Notes: a model not told the origin generated them from the letters alone. Shown: positions 22,489-30,450, counted from the first letter of the stretch. The stretch: 33,601 nt of DNA from Magnetominusculus dajiuhuensis (GCF_046044395.1 NZ_JBJUSG010000020.1:1-33601), one strand, 5' to 3'. Made by a program: numbers and translations.

Positions 22489-23361
22489 TCATTGGCTCAG
22501 TGCCTCAGCACCACCCACGATGTCCATCAGCTCCGCGGTAATTGTTGCCTGCCTGGCCTTATTGTACTGGAGCGTAAGTTTTTCCAGAAGTTCCTTCGTA
22601 CTTTTGTTCGCGTTTTCCATGGCTATCATTCTGGCGGCCTCCTCCGAGACACGAGACTCTAATATCGCCCTAAATATCTGGTTTTCCACGTATTTCGGTA
22701 ATAAGGCGTTTAGTATTTCGGCCTCTGAAGGCTCAAATATGAATTTATCCAAAACACCGTCATCCACGCCTCCGGCGGATTTCGGTTCAATAGGCAGCAA
22801 CCTGGCCCTCTTAGGCGTTTGCAGCATCAGCGACTTGAACTCGTTATACACTATGATAAGCTCGTCTATTGATTCATTGCCATAGCTGTCAATTACCTCA
22901 GTGGCAATTTCCCTCACGTCTTCGTATTTAACAGTTTTATAGAAGTCTATGTATGTCTTTCTGACAGGCACCCCGTTGCGGTGGAAATAGTCCCTGGCCT
23001 TTTTACCGACGGCTACTATGGACAATTGAATCCCCTCGCCTCTGAGTTCCTTCATCAGCCTCGCTGTCTCTTTCAGTACGTTTGTGTTAAACGCCCCGCA
23101 GAGGCCCTTGTCCGAGGTCAACACAATCAACTCCACAACCTTTCTCTGCCTCAGATTCAAAAGCGGGTAGGCCTCCCTATCAACGGCCGACGCCATATAT
23201 GAGAGCATCTCGAAGATTTTATTAGAGTATGGGCGGGCGGCAAGCATAGAGTTTTGGGCCTTTTTCAGCTTGGCCGCAGATATCATCTGCATGGCCCTGG
23301 TTATCTTGCCGGTATTATTAACCGATGTGATACGGTTTCTTATGTCTCTCAGGCTCGGCAT
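22489..23361 (-). CDS. atpG: ATP synthase F1 gamma subunit
   Basis: This 290-residue rotor subunit has the conserved N-terminal helix (SLRDIRNRITSVNNTGKITRA) and C-terminal helix (ENANKSTKELLEKLTLQYNK), plus LTSDKGLCGAFNTNV. Its first base directly follows the last base of the atpA stop, so the two are translationally coupled. The length is normal. Confidence 0.97.
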   Translation of the reverse strand: MPSLRDIRNRITSVNNTGKITRAMQMISAAKLKKAQNSMLAARPYSNKIFEMLSYMASAVDREAYPLLNLRQRKVVELIVLTSDKGLCGAFNTNVLKETARLMKELRGEGIQLSIVAVGKKARDYFHRNGVPVRKTYIDFYKTVKYEDVREIATEVIDSYGNESIDELIIVYNEFKSLMLQTPKRARLLPIEPKSAGGVDDGVLDKFIFEPSEAEILNALLPKYVENQIFRAILESRVSEEAARMIAMENANKSTKELLEKLTLQYNKARQATITAELMDIVGGAEALSQ

Positions 23362-24888
23362 CTATATCGCTTTGGCAAACTCGGCCTTATATTCGCTTAC
23401 AGCGGCGGCCAGTTTTTTCTTCAGCTCATCGTCAAGGGCCTTTTTGTCAGTGATTTCCTTCAGGAGATTGGCCATTTTAGCCCTTGCAAACGTCAACAGG
23501 CCCTTCTCAAACTCCACCACCTTTTCAACTGGCAGGTCATCAAGAAACCCCTCGCTTCCCGTGAACAGGACAAGCACCTGCTCACCAATCGCCATTGGCA
23601 CATACTGTGACTGTTTGAGCACCTCTACCATGCGCTTGCCGCGTGAGATCATGGCCAACGTGGACTTATCCAGATCAGAGCCAAACTGCGCAAACGCGGC
23701 AAGTTCTCTGAACTGGGCAAGGCTCAGGCGCAGCGTACCGGCGACCTGTTTCATGGCCTTCGTCTGCGCGGCGCTACCGACACGGCTTACCGAAAGACCG
23801 ACGTTTATGGCCGGCCTTATACCCGCGTAAAATAAATCAGGCTCAAGGTATATCTGGCCGTCGGTTATTGATATAACATTTGTTGGTATATATGCGGAGA
23901 CATCGCCCGCCTGTGTTTCGATAATGGGAAGGGCAGTCAATGAACCGCCTCCCTTTTCCTTTGACATCTTAGACGCCCTTTCAAGCAGTCTTGAGTGAAG
24001 AAAAAATACGTCGCCAGGATATGCCTCACGTCCGGGCGGACGCCTGAGCAGGAGGGACAACTGCCTGTATGCCACCGCCTGCTTGCTTAAATCGTCATAT
24101 ACTATGAGGGCGTGTTTGCCTGAGTCCCTGAAGAACTCTCCCATTGCGCAGCCGGTGTATGGGGCAAGGTACTGCAGCGGAGCCGGTTCACTGGCCGATG
24201 TGCACACCACTATTGTATGGGCCATTGCGCCGTGCTCTTCAAGTGTCTTTACGACGCGCACCACGTTTGAGAGTTTTTGTCCTACGGCCACGTATATGCA
24301 AAACACATCGCCGCCCTTTTGATTAATTATGGCATCAATACCGACGGCGGTCTTACCCGTCTGGCGGTCGCCGATTATTAATTCTCTTTGTCCCCTGCCG
24401 ATAGGAACCATGCTATCTATGGCCTTCAGGCCGGTTTGCAGAGGTTCGCTTACCGGTTGCCTGTCAACGATGCCGGGGGCGATTATGTCAACCTTTCTGC
24501 TGTGGGGCGTGACTATCGGTCCTTTGCCGTCTATCGGCATACCGATTGCGTTTACTACCCTGCCAAGCAGGGCATCTCCAACGGGGACTTCCATAATCCT
24601 TCCGGTACGTTTGACAATATCCTTCTCTCTGATAAGCTCAGACTCACCGAACAGCACCGCACCGACGGCGTCCTCCTCAAGGTTCAGCGCCATGCCGACA
24701 ACGTCGTTGGGAAATTCCAGCAGCTCGCCCGACATTACATTATCAAGGCCGTATATCTTGGCAATTCCATCGCCGACGCTCAGAACCGTACCGATTTCGC
24801 TTACGTCTATCTTCTCATCGAAACCGTGTATGCCCTTTTTGATCAAATCACATATTTCTTCGGACTTTATTTCTACCTTCGTTTCCAT
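23362..24888 (-). CDS. atpA: ATP synthase F1 alpha subunit
   Basis: The 508 residues contain the non-catalytic P-loop GDRQTGKT (173-180), DGIAKIYGLDNVMSGE, and the ALPIIETQAGDVSAYIPTNV segment. The length and ends match the family. The gene begins four bases after the atpH stop and abuts atpG. Confidence 0.98.
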   Translation of the reverse strand: METKVEIKSEEICDLIKKGIHGFDEKIDVSEIGTVLSVGDGIAKIYGLDNVMSGELLEFPNDVVGMALNLEEDAVGAVLFGESELIREKDIVKRTGRIMEVPVGDALLGRVVNAIGMPIDGKGPIVTPHSRKVDIIAPGIVDRQPVSEPLQTGLKAIDSMVPIGRGQRELIIGDRQTGKTAVGIDAIINQKGGDVFCIYVAVGQKLSNVVRVVKTLEEHGAMAHTIVVCTSASEPAPLQYLAPYTGCAMGEFFRDSGKHALIVYDDLSKQAVAYRQLSLLLRRPPGREAYPGDVFFLHSRLLERASKMSKEKGGGSLTALPIIETQAGDVSAYIPTNVISITDGQIYLEPDLFYAGIRPAINVGLSVSRVGSAAQTKAMKQVAGTLRLSLAQFRELAAFAQFGSDLDKSTLAMISRGKRMVEVLKQSQYVPMAIGEQVLVLFTGSEGFLDDLPVEKVVEFEKGLLTFARAKMANLLKEITDKKALDDELKKKLAAAVSEYKAEFAKAI

Positions 24889-24892
24889 TGCT

Positions 24893-25435
24893 TCACTCCT
24901 TTGTGAGCGCCTCTTTTAAAAGCCTCAATTGGCCCTTTATACTGTTATCTATGACCAAATTTCCCACTTTGGCTATTAGTCCGCCTATTAGGGTTGGGTC
25001 TATTATGTTGTCTATGGTTACGTCTCTATTGAGGCGGGCACTCAGGGCCTGTCTCAGCTCCTCTGCCTGTTTGTCTGTCAGTGCTATGGGGGAAACTACG
25101 ACGGCATTTGCCGTTTTCATCCCGTCCCGATAGAGGGCCGCCAGTATCGTTATAATCTGTGAGAGGCCTTTTATTGCCCTCGACCTTATCAGGGTTGCCA
25201 CGAATCTCCTCGTCATGTCCTGCAGGGCAAGCCCACCGGCTATAGTTCCCAGGGCGTTCATCCTGTCCTCGTCATTAAAGAACGGGTTTATAAATATGCC
25301 GGTTATATGTTTTTTCCCGCACACGAGCTGATTGACGGCTGTTAATTCGTTTATGACTGCCTCAAGCTTGTCAATGCTCACTGAGGCATACAGTGATTTG
25401 GCGTATCTTACCGCTAATTTACCGCTTATTTTCAA
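24893..25435 (-). CDS. atpH: ATP synthase F1 delta subunit
   Basis: The 180-residue delta/OSCP subunit has the pattern LAVRYAKSLY at the start and IDPTLIGGLIAKVGNLVIDNS near the end. It connects F1 to the peripheral stalk. The start is a TTG overlapping the TGA of atpF (TTGA), an unusual start that is nevertheless supported by the coupling and by the conserved N-terminus immediately after it. Confidence 0.95.
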   Translation of the reverse strand: MKISGKLAVRYAKSLYASVSIDKLEAVINELTAVNQLVCGKKHITGIFINPFFNDEDRMNALGTIAGGLALQDMTRRFVATLIRSRAIKGLSQIITILAALYRDGMKTANAVVVSPIALTDKQAEELRQALSARLNRDVTIDNIIDPTLIGGLIAKVGNLVIDNSIKGQLRLLKEALTKE

Positions 25436-26070
25436 TTTATCGCATCCATTTTTTGGCCTATTTTTACGATTGAATCACCTATGAGCTTACCAGCTATGTC
25501 GTCGTTCATAGACTTCCTGATTTTGTCTGCCGCCAGCTCTACGGCCGCCTCCGCGGCCTTTTGTCTTATCATATCTCTGGCCTTTTTCAGTTCATAGTCT
25601 ATGTTTTCCCCTGTGAGCCGTGCTATGGCGGCGCTGGCCGCTTTGCCTTCGGCGATGAGATACTCGCGGTCTGCCTCTGCCGCGGAGGTTGCCGCCTCTA
25701 TTATCTTTTTTATCTCCTCGTCTTTGAGCTTCAACTGCTGCTCTATCTCACTGAGTGCCCTCTCAGCAAGTGTTTTGGCCTCGCGTGCCTCGTTCAGGGC
25801 ATTTTCAAGCAACTCTGTCCTTTGTTTAAAATACTCAATGATCGGTTTTTTCAGGAAAAAACCCAAGACCCCGACTAAAATAAGGAAATTCACGACAAGC
25901 CAGAACCACTCCTTCAAGTGCGACCCGTGCTGAGCGCCCTCCTCTGCAGCCTCTGAGGCCCCGGAGGCATAGACCAGCCCCGACGGAAGCACCACCTGTA
26001 AGGCCGCCGCCACAAGGACTACCGCCACCGCCGCGATTATAAACGCTCTAGTTGTTTTTGACATACCCAT
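25432..26070 (-). CDS. atpF: ATP synthase F0 b subunit with N-terminal signal-like segment
   Basis: About 212 residues from the preferred ATG (MGMSKTTRAF); a longer frame reaching 26100 exists but would lie deeper inside atpF'. A first hydrophobic segment (AFIIAAVAVVLVAAALQVVLP) ends in VYASGAS, looking like a cleavable signal, followed by the membrane helix of b subunits (WFWLVVNFLILVGVLGFFL), then a long coiled coil (EAREAKTLAERALSEIEQQ). The b subunit forms the peripheral stalk. A signal-bearing b next to a plain b' is a layout I associate with Nitrospirota and some Desulfobacterota. The start overlaps the end of atpF'. Confidence 0.93.
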   Translation of the reverse strand: MGMSKTTRAFIIAAVAVVLVAAALQVVLPSGLVYASGASEAAEEGAQHGSHLKEWFWLVVNFLILVGVLGFFLKKPIIEYFKQRTELLENALNEAREAKTLAERALSEIEQQLKLKDEEIKKIIEAATSAAEADREYLIAEGKAASAAIARLTGENIDYELKKARDMIRQKAAEAAVELAADKIRKSMNDDIAGKLIGDSIVKIGQKMDAIN

Positions 26071-26485
26071 GTGTAAGTTTCCCGACAATCTCATCAGCAT
26101 ATCCTTCTATATCGCCCTTCAGGGCGGCGGTTGTCTTTTCCACTTCTTTGGAAATCTCCGAGAGGGCGCCGTTGAGCCTCTTCATGGCCTCTTCATGGCT
26201 CCTGGCTACAAGGGCGTGTTGTGTGTCAAGGCCTTCCTGTCTTATTTTTGTGTATATCTCTTTTGCCTTTATCTGTGCCGCCGCCAGTTCGCTCTTAAGC
26301 TGCTGGAGGGCCTTTTCTTTTTTATCGGTGAGTGATTTGGCCTCGTTTAGGGAGTCGTTTCTGATCTTCTGCCGCTCCTTAATCATCCCAAGCAGGGGCT
26401 TAAACAGGAGTGAGTTCAATAACACAAGCAGGACTAAAAAGTTGATAACGAGGACAGAAAACCAAAGGCCGCTAAACTCTACCAT
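26048..26485 (-). CDS. atpF': ATP synthase F0 b' subunit
   Basis: The 145 residues have one N-terminal membrane helix (VLVINFLVLLVLLNSLLF), then KPLLGMIKERQ and a long charged coiled coil, as in b-type stalk subunits. It is the first canonical gene of the operon and pairs with b as a heterodimer. The a and c subunit genes are not in this window, so they must be elsewhere. Only a weak GGGG lies at SD distance, but a short leader frame ends by overlapping this start. Confidence 0.92.
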   Translation of the reverse strand: MVEFSGLWFSVLVINFLVLLVLLNSLLFKPLLGMIKERQKIRNDSLNEAKSLTDKKEKALQQLKSELAAAQIKAKEIYTKIRQEGLDTQHALVARSHEEAMKRLNGALSEISKEVEKTTAALKGDIEGYADEIVGKLTHGYVKNN

Positions 26486-26565
26486 AACCGCACTGCCCCG
26501 AAAGCCTCATTTTCAACACAAACAGCCAAAACGCAAACAGTCAAAACACAAACAGCCAACGGCAT
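26479..26565 (-). CDS. Possible 28-residue leader peptide of the atp operon
   Basis: An ATG at 26565 with GAGGAG 9 bases upstream opens a 28-codon frame, MPLAVCVLTVCVLAVCV followed by a short tail ending RLW. Its TAG lies inside the first codons of atpF' (26479-26481), so a ribosome finishing the leader would be placed at the atpF' start. Its core is three pentapeptides, LAVCV, LTVCV and LAVCV, from a 15-bp DNA repeat. The peptide is hydrophobic and cysteine-bearing. Its better ribosome binding site compared with atpF' argues for translational coupling, but expression is unproven. Confidence 0.45.
   Translation of the reverse strand: MPLAVCVLTVCVLAVCVENEAFGAVRLW
26518..26560. repeat. 15-bp direct repeat, nearly three units, in the atp operon leader
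   Basis: Units ACAAACAGCCAAAAC (26518-26532), GCAAACAGTCAAAAC (26533-26547) and the partial ACAAACAGCCAAC (26548-26560) differ at one or two positions. They encode the LxVCV pentapeptides of the leader frame on the minus strand. Confidence 0.85.
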
Positions 26566-26626
26566 AACCAACATCTCCTCTTATATACAAGCCCGGATTC
26601 GTTCACTCAGACGCACTGAACAGGTA

Positions 26627-26656
26627 ACACTACCACAACAAAAAATTGCTTGTCAA
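26627..26656 (-). promoter_or_regulatory. Candidate atp operon promoter
   Basis: On the minus strand a perfect TTGACA (26651-26656) is followed after 18 bases by TAGTGT (26627-26632), a moderate -10. Transcription would start about 55 bases before the leader frame. The strand and location between the divergent atp and glucan-enzyme units support the call. Confidence 0.45.
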
Positions 26657-26833
26657 GATAAATCTGCGCTGGTTGCAAAAAAAAATGCCTGATTGTCCGA
26701 CAAATGTAATTAGTAGAGCGGCCAAAGGTTCGCGCATACAATCTGAAAAAGCGAACCCACACCAACGACGACATCACTGGCCTGCGGTGCAACTATAAAA
26801 TCGCGGCAATCGGCATTTACATGGTGAACTTCT

Positions 26834-26870
26834 TGTCAATATTGACATAAATATCACTATATGCTATAGT
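26834..26870 (+). promoter_or_regulatory. Promoter and palindromic operator upstream of the glucan-branching-type gene
   Basis: TTGACA (26842-26847), 17 bases, and TATAGT (26865-26870) make a near-consensus sigma70 promoter. The -35 forms the right half of a perfect 14-bp palindrome, TGTCAATATTGACA (26834-26847), so a dimeric regulator binding there would block or alter polymerase access. The leader is about 120 bases. The rest of the 26486-26833 spacer beyond the atp leader holds no gene I can support. Confidence 0.7.
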
Positions 26871-26920
26871 TGAGTAAATGGTAGTAGTTGAGTAAGTGGT
26901 ATTAGTTGAGTAGATGACAT
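26867..26920 (+). repeat. Three 18-bp direct repeats overlapping the promoter start region
   Basis: Three adjacent units beginning TAGTTGAGTA (26867-26884, 26885-26902, 26903-26920) differ at a few bases. The first overlaps the -10 element and the others cover the transcription start and early leader. All forward frames contain stops, so these are DNA- or RNA-level elements, plausibly binding sites for a regulator. Confidence 0.8.
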
Positions 26921-26961
26921 TAACGAACGTTCAATGCGCCTCATGTTTTACAAAGTGCCTG

Positions 26962-26977
26962 AGGTTTTATAAAACCT
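26962..26977 (+). promoter_or_regulatory. 16-bp perfect palindrome just ahead of the ribosome binding site
   Basis: AGGTTTTATAAAACCT reads the same on both strands and ends 8 bases before GGAG, the SD of the following gene. It could be a second operator or an RNA hairpin that modulates translation. Confidence 0.45.
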
Positions 26978-26996
26978 AAAATATTGGAGAAAGAAC

Positions 26997-28826
26997 ATGG
27001 TGAAGAAAACTATGGCAAAGAAACCTGCCACTGTTGCAAATCAGCCCGGCATGGGCGCCATCCCTAATGCAAAAGGGGTAACATTTCGCGTATGGGCTCC
27101 CCATGCGGAAAAGGTTTATGTAACCGGCAGCTTCAATGGCTGGAATGAAACCTCAATGCCTCTGATGAGTGAGCCTGACGGTAAATGGTCAACTGAGGTG
27201 CCGGGCGCGAAGGTCGGCGATGAGTACAAATACATGATTCACGCCCCTGCTGATTGGAATCTTGCTCCGATGTCCCGCATAGACCCTTATGCCAGAAAAG
27301 TGACGAATTCAGTGGGTAACGGCGTTATCTACGACACGAAGGCATTTGATTGGGGTAGTGATGACTTCCAAATAGCCTCATGGAATGAGCTTGTCATTTA
27401 CGAGATGCACATCGGCACTTTTAACGTGAAGGAAAAGGGGCATCCGGGCACGTTTGACAGCGCCGCCGAAAAACTACCGTACCTTAAAAAACTTGGTATT
27501 AATGCCATTGAAGTGCTGCCGATAATGCAGTTTCCGGGCGATTTTTCGTGGGGATACAATCCATGCCATCCTTTTGCCATCGAGAGCATGTACGGTGGAC
27601 CGGACGCCTTTAAGTCTCTTGTTAAAGCGGCCCATGAGCATGGGGTCGCTGTCATCGTGGATATTGTTTATAACCACTTTGGTCCAAGCGACCTTGATCT
27701 GTGGCAGTTTGACGGTTGGAGCGAAAATGAGAAGGGGGGAATTTATTTTTACAACGACCGGCGCTCGCAAACGCCCTGGGGCGAGACGCGTCCCGATTTT
27801 GGGCGGGGCGAGGTGCGCCAGTACCTGCGTGATAATGCCTTGATGTGGTTGGAGGATTGCCATGCCGACGGCATACGCATGGACTCCATAGTTTATATGA
27901 ATAGCATTGACGGTATTTCCAATGACATTCCCAATGGCTGGAGTTTGATGCAGTGGATAAACGAGGAAATCCACAGACTGTTCCCCGGCAAGATATGTAT
28001 CGCAGAAGATATGCATAATAACGAATGGGTTACAAAAGACACTGGAGCGGGCGGTGCGGGTTTCGATGCACAGTGGGACGCCGGATTTGTCCACTTTATT
28101 CGACAGGCCGTAATTATTCTTGACGATGCCTCACGCGACCTCAGCGCTGTCAGCAGGGTTATCCAGCATCGCTTTGAGGAGGATGCCTTCACGCGGGTCA
28201 TTTATACCGAGTCACATGACGAAGTTGCTAACGGCAAGGAGCGCGTGCCCGAAGAGATATGGCCGGGGAAAGTGGATAGCTGGTTTTCCAAGAAACGCTC
28301 CACATTGGGCGGCGCTATTGTGTTGACTTCGCCCGGCATACCGATGATTTTTGAGGGACAGGAGTTGCTGGAAGACCGCTGGTTTCAGGATAATGTCCCG
28401 ATTGACTGGTCCAGGGTCAAGGACGAACGCGGCATTCTCGGAATGTACCGCGACATGATCGCCCTGCGGCGCAATCTGTCAGGTGTGACAAGGGGATTGT
28501 GCGGGCAAAACGTCCATCTCTTTCATTTTGACGATGGGGCCAAGCTCATCGCCTTTCATCGCTGGGACCAACAAGGCCCGACCGACAGCGTAGTTGTGGC
28601 AGTGAATATGACAAATCAAGGCCGGTATGATTATGTTATAGGTTTTCCGCAGGCCGGATTGTGGAAAGTGCGGTTTAATAGTGACTCCAATAGCTACGAC
28701 CAGGATTTTGCAAATCATCCAACTCCCAATGTTGATGCCTACGAGGAGGCAACCGACGGTCTGCCCTGCTCCGGTAAGATAAGCATAGGGCCATACACGG
28801 TGTTGATTTTTTCACAGGATAAATAG
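26997..28826 (+). CDS. CBM48-GH13 glucan-branching-type enzyme (1,4-alpha-glucan branching enzyme or related amylase)
   Basis: The 609 residues start with a CBM48 glycogen-binding fold (VTFRVWAPHAEKVYVTGSFN, about 27-115) followed by a GH13 barrel. The catalytic triad appears complete: nucleophile D296 in GIRMDS, acid/base E337 in CIAEDMH, and D408 in ESHDEV, with DIVYNHFGPSD as conserved region I. It probably remodels storage glucan in the cytoplasm. The protein resembles GlgB-like family members but is shorter at the N-terminus, so amylase or trehalohydrolase-like activity cannot be excluded. GGAG lies 8 bases before the ATG. It is a single-gene unit divergent from the atp operon, with its own complex promoter. 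Confidence 0.88.
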   Translation: MVKKTMAKKPATVANQPGMGAIPNAKGVTFRVWAPHAEKVYVTGSFNGWNETSMPLMSEPDGKWSTEVPGAKVGDEYKYMIHAPADWNLAPMSRIDPYARKVTNSVGNGVIYDTKAFDWGSDDFQIASWNELVIYEMHIGTFNVKEKGHPGTFDSAAEKLPYLKKLGINAIEVLPIMQFPGDFSWGYNPCHPFAIESMYGGPDAFKSLVKAAHEHGVAVIVDIVYNHFGPSDLDLWQFDGWSENEKGGIYFYNDRRSQTPWGETRPDFGRGEVRQYLRDNALMWLEDCHADGIRMDSIVYMNSIDGISNDIPNGWSLMQWINEEIHRLFPGKICIAEDMHNNEWVTKDTGAGGAGFDAQWDAGFVHFIRQAVIILDDASRDLSAVSRVIQHRFEEDAFTRVIYTESHDEVANGKERVPEEIWPGKVDSWFSKKRSTLGGAIVLTSPGIPMIFEGQELLEDRWFQDNVPIDWSRVKDERGILGMYRDMIALRRNLSGVTRGLCGQNVHLFHFDDGAKLIAFHRWDQQGPTDSVVVAVNMTNQGRYDYVIGFPQAGLWKVRFNSDSNSYDQDFANHPTPNVDAYEEATDGLPCSGKISIGPYTVLIFSQDK

Positions 28827-28843
28827 ACATAACAGATACACAG

Positions 28844-28923
28844 GAGGCAGGCAAGTATCAAGAGGCAGGCAAGTATGATGATGTGAGGTCTGTGATGTTG
28901 ATGGACTGTGTTGCCTGCCTCTT
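28844..28923. repeat. Duplicated 15-mer and 13-bp inverted repeat after the glucan-enzyme gene
   Basis: GAGGCAGGCAAGTAT occurs at 28844-28858 and again at 28862-28876. The second copy, extended to AAGAGGCAGGCAA (28860-28872), is perfectly complemented by TTGCCTGCCTCTT at 28911-28923, a 13-bp stem with a 38-base loop. It lies 33 bases past the stop codon and may end or protect the transcript, though no U-tract follows. Confidence 0.65.
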
Positions 28924-28982
28924 GTGCGTTCAAAACTTATGCGTTAATAGAAGTATGAAGATTCCTGTCAGAATCGAATCAT

Positions 28983-29018
28983 CCTGAACAACTGAATCAC
29001 CCTGAACAACTGAATCAC
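28983..29018. repeat. Two perfect 18-bp tandem repeats
   Basis: CCTGAACAACTGAATCAC occurs exactly at 28983-29000 and 29001-29018, with a degraded third unit beginning at 29019 and a related GAATCATCCTG before the first. No gene is present. The repeat directly adjoins the MITE-like element that begins at 29034. Confidence 0.85.
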
Positions 29019-29033
29019 CCTGACAACCTAAAT

Positions 29034-29177
29034 CTGTCATTCCTGCGAAAGCAGGAATCCAGTTTTTGCTGATAATAGTTAAACACAAAAGCACTTCTAT
29101 ATATTTATTAATGTGTTTGCATGAGATTTGAATCTATTTTCTTTAGAACTGGATTCCTGCTTTCGCAGGAATGACAG
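29034..29177. mobile_element. MITE-like element with 31-bp perfect terminal inverted repeats
   Basis: The left arm (29034-29064, starting CTGTCATTCCTGCGAAAGCA) is exactly the reverse complement of the right arm (29147-29177), with 82 AT-rich bases between. Each arm itself contains a small palindrome, TTCCTGC-GAAA-GCAGGAA. The motif TCATTCCTGCGAAAGCAGGAAT belongs to a class of dispersed intergenic repeats seen in many bacteria, so this is probably a non-autonomous transposable or REP-like element. It has no coding capacity and sits upstream of the sigma54-type promoter of the ABC operon. The spacer 29178-29335 holds nothing else recognisable. Confidence 0.75.
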
Positions 29178-29335
29178 ACTTGTTTATACTACTCAGTTGC
29201 CTGCAACTTAGTATCCTGCGGCCAATGTCTCTTCGACTATGGAGTCAGATACCATAATGTGGACTGAATTCCTATTTCAACGCAGGACATTAATTTTTAA
29301 ACCATTTAAAATCAATGACTTACGGAATAATTTTT

Positions 29336-29352
29336 CTGGCATGAAAATTGCT
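29336..29352 (+). promoter_or_regulatory. Sigma54 (RpoN)-type -24/-12 promoter of the ABC importer operon
   Basis: CTGGCATGAAAATTGCT matches the sigma54 consensus at all informative positions except C to T after TGGCA, with the invariant GG and GC separated by exactly 10 bases. Predicted transcription start is about 12 bases downstream, giving a leader of roughly 35 bases with AGAGGAG before the ATG. Such promoters need an enhancer-binding ATPase, implying control by nutrient or stress signals. Confidence 0.7.
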
Positions 29353-29397
29353 CTATAGTATGGGTGTAAATTTTACCACGATTAAGAGGAGTTAAAG

Positions 29398-30450
29398 ATG
29401 AAAAACAAACTTGTATCTCTGCTGATGACTGCCGCGTTGATTGTTCTGCTGACTGCCGTAAATGCTTACTGTGGACAACCTCCAATAAAAATCGGAATTA
29501 CGCAGATAGCGACAAACCCCGGTATTGACGCAATCAGGGACGGTTTTCTCTCTCAGATGAAAAAAATGGGGTACGAAGAGAACGTCAACGTCAAATACAT
29601 ACAGACAAACGCGCAGGGGGATAACTCTGCGGCCCAGAGCATTGCAAAGAGTTTCGTGAATGAGAAAGTTGATTTGATTTTTTCGATAACAACGCCTTCA
29701 AGCCAAATGTGTGCCCAAGCCATTAAAGGCACAACCATCCCGCTTATATTCGGCGCGGTGACTGACCCCGTGGCGGCAGGGTTAGTGAAGTCGTTGGATA
29801 AACCGGAGTTCAACATTACCGGTACGAGCGATAAGTGGCCGATTGAGGCACAGTTCGACCTCCTGTTGAGATTAGTCCCCGGCGTCAAGACCGTCGGTAT
29901 CATACATAACCCCGGTGAGACCAATTCGGAATCCAATATGAAAGAGGTGGAGGCCGTTTGCGCGAAAAAGAATCTGAAGACAGTGCGCGTTGCCGTTTCC
30001 AACACCAGCGAAGTCTATTCGGCGGCAGGGTCGTTAGTGGGACGGTGTGACGCGATATATGTTCCTGCGGACAACACGGTTATCTCCGCGATGGAATCGG
30101 TTGTGAAAGTCTCGGAGAAAAACAAAATCCCCTTGCTTCCGGGTGTTTCGTCCGGTGTTGCAACAGGTGGATTCGGGACAATCGGCCCAGATTATTTTGA
30201 TATAGGCGTCGAATCGGCAAAACTGGCCGATATGGTCATAAAAGGAAAAAACGCGGGCGATATTCCAGTTGCCACGGCAAAAAAGTATGAACTTTTTTTT
30301 AATATAAAATCGGCCAAGTTAACCGGCGTTACCATACCCGACGAACTGCTTGAGAAGGCGGCGAAGGTTTATGGTGATATTGAACCGGCAAAAGCTGCAA
30401 CCAAGAAAAGCAGACGGAAATATAAAAAGGCGGACGAAAAAAAGGATTAG
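29398..30450 (+). CDS. ABC importer substrate-binding protein, TrpX-like (ABC_sub_bind family)
   Basis: The 350 residues have a Sec signal peptide (about 1-25) and a two-lobed periplasmic binding fold: IKIGITQIATNPGIDAIRDG, DLIFSITTPSSQ, PLIFGAVTDPVAAGLV, KTVGIIHNPGETNS and DAIYVPADNTVISA. The family serves uptake of tryptophan, tyrosine or other small solutes, and the ligand here cannot be told from sequence. The C-terminal 20 residues are unusually rich in lysine and arginine, an extension not typical of the family. It is the first gene of a three-gene importer and is followed by an inverted repeat that may reduce read-through. Confidence 0.9.
   Translation: MKNKLVSLLMTAALIVLLTAVNAYCGQPPIKIGITQIATNPGIDAIRDGFLSQMKKMGYEENVNVKYIQTNAQGDNSAAQSIAKSFVNEKVDLIFSITTPSSQMCAQAIKGTTIPLIFGAVTDPVAAGLVKSLDKPEFNITGTSDKWPIEAQFDLLLRLVPGVKTVGIIHNPGETNSESNMKEVEAVCAKKNLKTVRVAVSNTSEVYSAAGSLVGRCDAIYVPADNTVISAMESVVKVSEKNKIPLLPGVSSGVATGGFGTIGPDYFDIGVESAKLADMVIKGKNAGDIPVATAKKYELFFNIKSAKLTGVTIPDELLEKAAKVYGDIEPAKAATKKSRRKYKKADEKKD

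Noticed and set aside
21943..22885. Two long plus-strand open frames opposite atpD and atpG
   Set aside because: They mirror conserved ATP synthase genes in the antisense direction and contain no recognisable domain or ribosome binding site.
26867..26920. Three 18-bp repeats considered as plasmid iterons or a replication origin
   Set aside because: No replication initiator gene is nearby, and the repeats overlap a near-consensus promoter, so a regulatory role is simpler.
27474..28094. A 206-codon minus-strand frame opposite the glucan enzyme
   Set aside because: It covers the catalytic core of the GH13 protein in antisense. The catalytic motifs on the plus strand are decisive.
28844..29018. 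Short direct repeats considered as a CRISPR array
   Set aside because: Units are adjacent without spacers, only two copies are clear per set, and no cas genes are present.
29034..29177. MITE-like inverted repeat considered as a rho-independent terminator pair
   Set aside because: The arms are separated by 82 bases, no U-tract follows, and the nearest upstream gene ends over 200 bases away.
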